64,000 nt of DNA, taken from contig JBAOHZ010000009.1 of the NCBI GenBank assembly GCA_037045225.1, positions 2,046,001-2,110,000 on the forward strand, given 5' to 3'. The number at the start of each line of letters is the position of its first letter. The first letter of the stretch is position 1. Under the pieces are notes generated by a model. The model was not told the origin of the DNA and searched no databases. It saw only the letters and a program-made list of their open reading frames with translations. The DNA comes from Nitrospira sp. Its GTDB lineage: Bacteria > Nitrospirota > Nitrospiria > Nitrospirales > Nitrospiraceae. This document shows positions 59,676-64,000 of the stretch, one piece after another. The translations under genes and the position numbers were made by a program.

Positions 59676-60920
59676 ATGAGTGTGATCTCGCGACGACGGT
59701 TCTTGCAAGTATCGGCCATGGCCGGCAGCGCACTGCTTTTGAGCGATGTGACCGACCGTGTGCTAGGTCTCTCGCCCAATAAATCGGTGGCCTCTGCTGC
59801 AGAGCCGATCAAGATCGGGATTCTTGATCCGCTGTCGAGTCCCTATAAGACATCCTCGATCCATGATGTGCACGGGGCAAACGTGGCGGTGGATCTGTTC
59901 AACAAGCGTGGTGGTGTCCTGGGGCGGCCGGTGGTGATTCTCGAGGCTGATGATGCGTCGAACCCTGAGACAGCTCTTCAGGCTGCCAAGAAGTTCGTCC
60001 ATGACGATCGCGTAGACGTTCTGATGGGCACGTTCAACGCAGACTGTGCGCTCGTCGTGTCAGAGTTGGCAAAGAAGGAGAATAAGTTGTTCATGGTCAC
60101 GGGCGCTCATCTTCCCGAGTTGACCGGAGCTGCGTGTAGTTCACACACCTTCGTGTTTATGCCGAATGCTTCGATGATGGCACAAGCGGTCGTGCCGCAC
60201 TTGGTCAAGGCATACGGCCCTCGCTGGTACATGCTGACGACCAGCTCGTTGGATGGCAAAGCTATGGCTCAAGCCATGGTCACGGCCGGTCAGGCTCATG
60301 GGGTGGAGTTTGTGGGCGAGACGCTGGTGCCCTTTGGAGCAACCGACTTCAGTGCGGCATTGACCGTGGCTAAGGACAAACATCCGACACTCGTGGTGCT
60401 CAACCTCTATGGGTGGGACTTGGTCCACGCGTTGAAGGCCTACACGAAACTCGAGTTGGCCAAAGATAAAATCGGTGTCGGGGGAATGATCGCGGGGGAA
60501 CAAATTGGCCGGCCGCTTGGGTATGCCAACAATGCCGGCATTTGGGGACTGATCTGGGACCCGAAGGTCGACAGTGAGGGTTCGAGACGGTTTATTCAGG
60601 GCGTGGTCGATAAGTATAGTCACACGCCCACTTCGCGTTGTTATCTCGGATATACCGCCATGACGCAGATCCTCGAGGCGATTCAGCGCGCGGGGTCGAC
60701 CGATGCCCAAGCTCTGATTAAGGTATTGGAAGGACACGAGTTTGATGGGCTCAAAGAAGGTCGGTCGTACTTCAGGGCTGCAGATCATCAGCATGTGCAG
60801 GATGTGTTGGTCGGAGAAGCCTACGGCAAAGAGTTAGGACTGGGGCATTACAAGATTCTGGCACGGGTTGGAGGTGAGGGTGTTGCGGCTCTGGCCCAGC
60901 CGGGGGTCTGTCAGCTGTAA
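59676..60920 (+). CDS. Tat-exported ABC transporter substrate-binding protein (branched-chain amino acid/urea type)
   Basis: A 414-residue periplasmic binding protein. The twin-arginine signal is S5-RRR-F9-L10 followed by a hydrophobic segment. The mature type I fold begins IKIGILDPLSSPYKTSSIHDVHGANVAVDLFNKRGGVLG, the usual LivJ/UrtA-like start (PF13458 type). There are no permease or ATPase genes next to it, so it is an orphan; it could feed a distant transporter or act with a sensor. The nearest Tat component is the long TatA at 51527. Confidence 0.85.
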   Translation: MSVISRRRFLQVSAMAGSALLLSDVTDRVLGLSPNKSVASAAEPIKIGILDPLSSPYKTSSIHDVHGANVAVDLFNKRGGVLGRPVVILEADDASNPETALQAAKKFVHDDRVDVLMGTFNADCALVVSELAKKENKLFMVTGAHLPELTGAACSSHTFVFMPNASMMAQAVVPHLVKAYGPRWYMLTTSSLDGKAMAQAMVTAGQAHGVEFVGETLVPFGATDFSAALTVAKDKHPTLVVLNLYGWDLVHALKAYTKLELAKDKIGVGGMIAGEQIGRPLGYANNAGIWGLIWDPKVDSEGSRRFIQGVVDKYSHTPTSRCYLGYTAMTQILEAIQRAGSTDAQALIKVLEGHEFDGLKEGRSYFRAADHQHVQDVLVGEAYGKELGLGHYKILARVGGEGVAALAQPGVCQL

Positions 60921-60987
60921 GAGTTGTGTGATGATGTGTCGGGGGAGTCCACGGCGCCCACCGATGCAATCCCCTTGGAGAAGCAAC

Positions 60988-62469
60988 CTAGTGTATGGCG
61001 CTGAGCGCTGCGAGGCGATCGTGTTCGCGTCCTGACTCCTCGACCGCTGACGCAACAGTCGGATTCTGGAAGATGATCAATTCCAGCCGACGATTCTTCT
61101 GTCTTCCCTGCTCAGTAGCATTGGATGTGAGCGGGCGTGTATCGGCCAGTCCCACGGCCTTTGTTCGGTCGGCAGGCATCCCTCCGGTCACTAATGCCCT
61201 GCGAGCATTCTCCGCACGAGCCCAAGAAAACGCTTTATTGTCGGGGAATGATTTTTGGAGGCCTTTGCTGAGGGCCTGATTGTCGGTGTGGCCGGTGACT
61301 TGTACGAATTTGTCGGAAAGCGGACCCAGCACAGTGCCGATTCGTTTCAGCATGGTGGTGCCTTCCGGGGTCAGCGACGCGTCGCCGGCAGTAAATAGCC
61401 AGTTGCTTGCGAGTGCAACCGTCAATCGGTTTCCATCCTGTCTGAAGCTGAGGGTTTTTTGCCCACTGTCCGTGGACAGGACTCTGAGGAGTTCTTCCTT
61501 CACGTCTGCAAAGTTTCCACTCCTGGCTTCTGATTGTGAAGAAGGACTCTGAGATGGGCCTCCACTGCGGCCGGTAGATTTTCCCGTGAGTGCGGATTTT
61601 TCGCCGAGCGTCGGTCTTCCGGTCTCGCCCGCTGATTGGTCCGTAGACGCGACGCGTTGCCGGCCCGTGGGGGGAGTATTCCTGGGTCGTGGAGCCACAT
61701 CCCGCACCTGTTCATTTATCTGCTGTTCGAGTGCTGCGATACGGTGTCTGGCCTGATGGATTTCCGCAATCATCGCGTTATATTGCGGCACCAATTTGTC
61801 TCGTTCCAAGAGGCGGGACCGAACCGTTTCATAGGCTTTCTCTCGGTCTTTGAGCTGCTGGTCGAGCGTGCTAATGCGGGCTTTCAACGAATCGATGGTG
61901 GTGGTGGCGGTCTGTAGCTGCGCTTCGAGGCTCTCCCGCTCAGCGGCTCCCATACGAACCGCGCGGAGCTCATGATCTTGCCGGGCGATGTGAGCCTCCA
62001 GGTCAATGATTCGGCGCCGAGCCACCTCAAGTTCTGCGACGGCCGTCGAGCGGGATTGGAGGGCGACCAGGTCTTTGTCTCGTGCCGCCAGCTGTTGCTC
62101 AAGTGTTCCAATGCGTTGACGAGCCTGTCCTAACTCGTGAGTCGTGGCCGCTAATTGCCCAGTTAGTTTCTCGCGCTCAGGGCCTAACCGTCTCAATTCT
62201 ACGAGTTCCGCCTCCTTGGCACTCAGCAATTGATCATAGGATGCGGCGGCGGGTTCGCTCTGTCGATCGCCAAGCCGGCTTTCGAGGTCGCGAATCCGGT
62301 CGTGGAATTCCCCAAGGGTCGCCAGTAACTGCTCACGCTCCTGTTGGAGGGCTAGGAGCTTCGCCTCAGTCGATGAGGATTGCGTTGCCAGGGTTTGCGC
62401 GTAGGTGACGGGAACAGATTGTGCGATGAGGGAATTGAGAATGATGAGCGTCCAAATAGCTCGTCTCAT
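60988..62469 (-). CDS. OmpA-family protein with long coiled coil
   Basis: A 493-residue protein. The signal peptide (about 1-24) is followed by a coiled-coil region of about 230 residues built from repeats of LEQQLAARDKDLVALQSR and related blocks, then a Pro/Ser/Gly-rich linker (about 265-320). The OmpA C-terminal peptidoglycan-binding domain has VQVTGHTDNQALSK, SWARAENARRALV and GRQKNRRLELIIF. GGGAGAG precedes the ATG at 62469. It is paralogous to the lipoprotein at 62716. Confidence 0.87.
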   Translation of the reverse strand: MRRAIWTLIILNSLIAQSVPVTYAQTLATQSSSTEAKLLALQQEREQLLATLGEFHDRIRDLESRLGDRQSEPAAASYDQLLSAKEAELVELRRLGPEREKLTGQLAATTHELGQARQRIGTLEQQLAARDKDLVALQSRSTAVAELEVARRRIIDLEAHIARQDHELRAVRMGAAERESLEAQLQTATTTIDSLKARISTLDQQLKDREKAYETVRSRLLERDKLVPQYNAMIAEIHQARHRIAALEQQINEQVRDVAPRPRNTPPTGRQRVASTDQSAGETGRPTLGEKSALTGKSTGRSGGPSQSPSSQSEARSGNFADVKEELLRVLSTDSGQKTLSFRQDGNRLTVALASNWLFTAGDASLTPEGTTMLKRIGTVLGPLSDKFVQVTGHTDNQALSKGLQKSFPDNKAFSWARAENARRALVTGGMPADRTKAVGLADTRPLTSNATEQGRQKNRRLELIIFQNPTVASAVEESGREHDRLAALSAIH

Positions 62470-62632
62470 ACGATCTCTCCCTGGCGACTGGGCGCAGCTA
62501 ATGTGGGGTGCCTGAGGTCGGCAGTCATCCAAGGAAATCCAGACGGGGCAGCGGGGAGAGACGACTGAAACCGAACTGACGGATGGGGATCAGTCGGTGT
62601 GAACACTGCGTGCCTAGTAAATAGGTGGTACA

Positions 62633-62688
62633 AGATGCACGCCCCAAGAACACGCATAGTACTTTAGCGTGTTCTTGGGGTAGATGCA
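62633..62688. repeat. Perfect 14-bp inverted repeat flanked by 7-bp direct repeats
   Basis: CCCCAAGAACACGC (62642-62655) and GCGTGTTCTTGGGG (62667-62680) form a perfect stem around an 11-base loop. The unit is flanked by AGATGCA at 62633-62639 and again at 62682-62688. There is no T-run on either strand. It lies between two co-directional OmpA-family genes. It could be an RNA stem, an unusual terminator or the remnant of a small inserted element. Confidence 0.6.
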
Positions 62689-62715
62689 AGTCGACAGGGC
62701 CGAGCAGGTTGTTCG

Positions 62716-63918
62716 TTATTGGCCGACGACGATCTCGACGCGCCGGTTTTTCTGCCGACCTTCGGCGGTTGCGTTACTGGCAATCGGCCGGCTGTCCGCA
62801 TGCCCCGTCGCGTCAATTTTTGCCGCCGCCATGCCGCCGTCGGTCAACGCTTGACGTGCACTTTCGGCGCGGGCTTGAGAGAGTTCGAGGTTCGTCGGAT
62901 ACGTCTTCGCCAGTCTTCCCTTGATCGGCACGTTATCGGTGTGGCCGACCACATGGATCGAACGATCAGGATACTGCTTCAACACGCTGCCGATACGGTG
63001 CAGAACATCCGCCCCACCCGGCTTGAGCGTGGCTTCCCCGGAGTCGAACAGCAAAGTGGTGGCCAGTCCGAGCGTGAGTTGGTCGCCCAACTGCTTCATC
63101 GTGACGTTGCCTTTAGCCACTTCAGCCTGCAACAGTTTCGAGAGATCATCTTTTGCCTCGGCCAGGCTGGTTTTGTGTTGATCCAACGCACCTTTGAGGT
63201 TGGCCATTTCGTGATCTCGGCGCCCGAGCTCGCTTTCGAGGTCTGATGCTCGCTGTTTGGCCGCGGCAAGATCTGCGACAAGTTTCTCACGGTCGCTCGC
63301 TGCGTTTTTTAGGCCTGCCAGTTCGTGGTCCTTGGCGGCCAGCTGTCGCTCCAATTCGGTAATCCGTTGTTTGGCCTGCGCCAGCTCGGACGAAAGGCGA
63401 TCTCGGTCGGCCGCATTTCCTTTCAGTCCGGTCAGTTCCCGATCCTTCGAGGACAGCTGTCCCTGGAGCGCCGCCAATTGTGTGGCTAAGTGGTCCTTCT
63501 CACCGACGCCACTTCTCAGGGCTGCCAGTTCCTGATCCTTCGCCGACAGTTGCCGTTCGGCCGTAGACAGTTGATTGGCCAGCCGGTCCTTGTCGCCGGA
63601 GGTCGTCCGAAGCGCGGCTAATTCCTGATCGCGTTGGCTGAGTTGAGCGTCAAGCCCAGCGGCTCGAGTCTTCGCCTGATCCAGTTCGCCGGTGAGCGAG
63701 GAGCGAAGCCGGGCCAGCTCCGCATCGCGGTTGGCGTTCTGTTGCTCAAGGTCTGCTATCCTGGCATCGCGCGGATCGGGCTTCGGCGGGAGTGGCTTCG
63801 CGACAGCCTTCATTTCATTTAACGCCCGGCTTGCGGTGTCATTGGGTGCCTGTGGCGTGGTGCAGGCGGTAAGCAGCAAGGCGCTCACTACCAGGGGAAT
63901 GATGCGAGAGTCGGTCAT
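62716..63918 (-). CDS. OmpA-family lipoprotein with coiled coil
   Basis: A 400-residue protein. Lipobox LLLTAC (Cys19) predicts a lipid anchor. A coiled coil of about 200 residues consists of near-repeats of about 28 residues beginning LSxKDxELAxLKxx (for example LSAKDQELAALRSGVGEKD, LAAKDHELAGLKNAASDRE). The C-terminal OmpA domain has IHVVGHTDNVPIKG, NLELSQARAESARQAL and GRQKNRRVEIVVGQ. It would span from the outer membrane to peptidoglycan. A ribosome-binding site AAGGAGG lies before the ATG at 63918. Confidence 0.88.
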   Translation of the reverse strand: MTDSRIIPLVVSALLLTACTTPQAPNDTASRALNEMKAVAKPLPPKPDPRDARIADLEQQNANRDAELARLRSSLTGELDQAKTRAAGLDAQLSQRDQELAALRTTSGDKDRLANQLSTAERQLSAKDQELAALRSGVGEKDHLATQLAALQGQLSSKDRELTGLKGNAADRDRLSSELAQAKQRITELERQLAAKDHELAGLKNAASDREKLVADLAAAKQRASDLESELGRRDHEMANLKGALDQHKTSLAEAKDDLSKLLQAEVAKGNVTMKQLGDQLTLGLATTLLFDSGEATLKPGGADVLHRIGSVLKQYPDRSIHVVGHTDNVPIKGRLAKTYPTNLELSQARAESARQALTDGGMAAAKIDATGHADSRPIASNATAEGRQKNRRVEIVVGQ

Positions 63919-64000
63919 GGAATCCTCCTTTGAAAGCCGCGAGGTTGCGGAACGTGCATGCGGTGTCCACCAACCGTGAGGAAACGGGGTCAGTGACGTT

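Overview
The window reads as chromosome of a Nitrospira-type bacterium (phylum Nitrospirota). The case rests on a complex I operon in the order nuoA-B-C-D-G-I-J-K-L-M-M-N with two nuoM genes and no nuoE/F/H. It is supported by moderately high GC, many two-component and PilZ proteins, and exported OmpA and HEAT-repeat proteins. No insertion sequence, phage, CRISPR or rRNA was seen. The species assignment is inference.

Layout. 1-309 is the start of a FliL-like gene cut by the window edge, followed by an M6-like metalloprotease (748-2283). From 2632 to about 12716 lies a probable light-responsive island. A CarH/LitR-type MerR regulator with a cobalamin-binding domain (2632-3549) is divergent from a co-directional run of about 14 genes: two paralogous short zinc-ribbon proteins, two FGE-fold proteins without the catalytic cysteines, a SmbP-like protein, a TIGR01777 epimerase, small membrane and PDZ proteins, a DNA photolyase, a DUF523(TudS)-DUF1722 fusion and a CbiX-like chelatase. 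The divergent promoter region carries five TTGGACA-type repeats placed inside or against two face-to-face promoters.

12912-19138 holds pyrE, a small lipoprotein, a rhodanese, a phosphodiester glycosidase and a three-gene histidine kinase/response regulator cluster. 19139-32829 is the complex I operon on the minus strand, with a probable promoter just upstream of nuoA. 33399-40145 holds an OmpA protein, a PriA homologue that has lost its ATPase motifs, a membrane protein, and a response regulator with a PAS histidine kinase whose ATP-binding motifs are eroded. A tRNA-Leu(GAG) with a consensus sigma-70 promoter follows.

40888-53403 is mostly housekeeping and envelope functions: HAD phosphatase, queE, pepA, nagZ, a duplicated Cys-rich protein, a PsiE-like membrane protein, an amino acid permease, a glutamine-amidotransferase-like hydrolase, an M24 peptidase, a long TatA and a HEAT lipoprotein. 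53357-58195 holds two PilZ paralogues and the tRNA-Leu(UAG)-tig-clpP-clpX unit with its terminator. The right end holds a HEAT-repeat protein, an orphan Tat-exported ABC substrate-binding protein and two coiled-coil OmpA proteins separated by a perfect 14-bp hairpin.

The most interesting points are the CarH island with its operator array and unexplained accessory genes, the extra-pump complex I with a lengthened NuoL lateral helix, and the apparently helicase-dead PriA. Start codons were chosen from ribosome-binding sites and family alignments held in memory; no database search was run.
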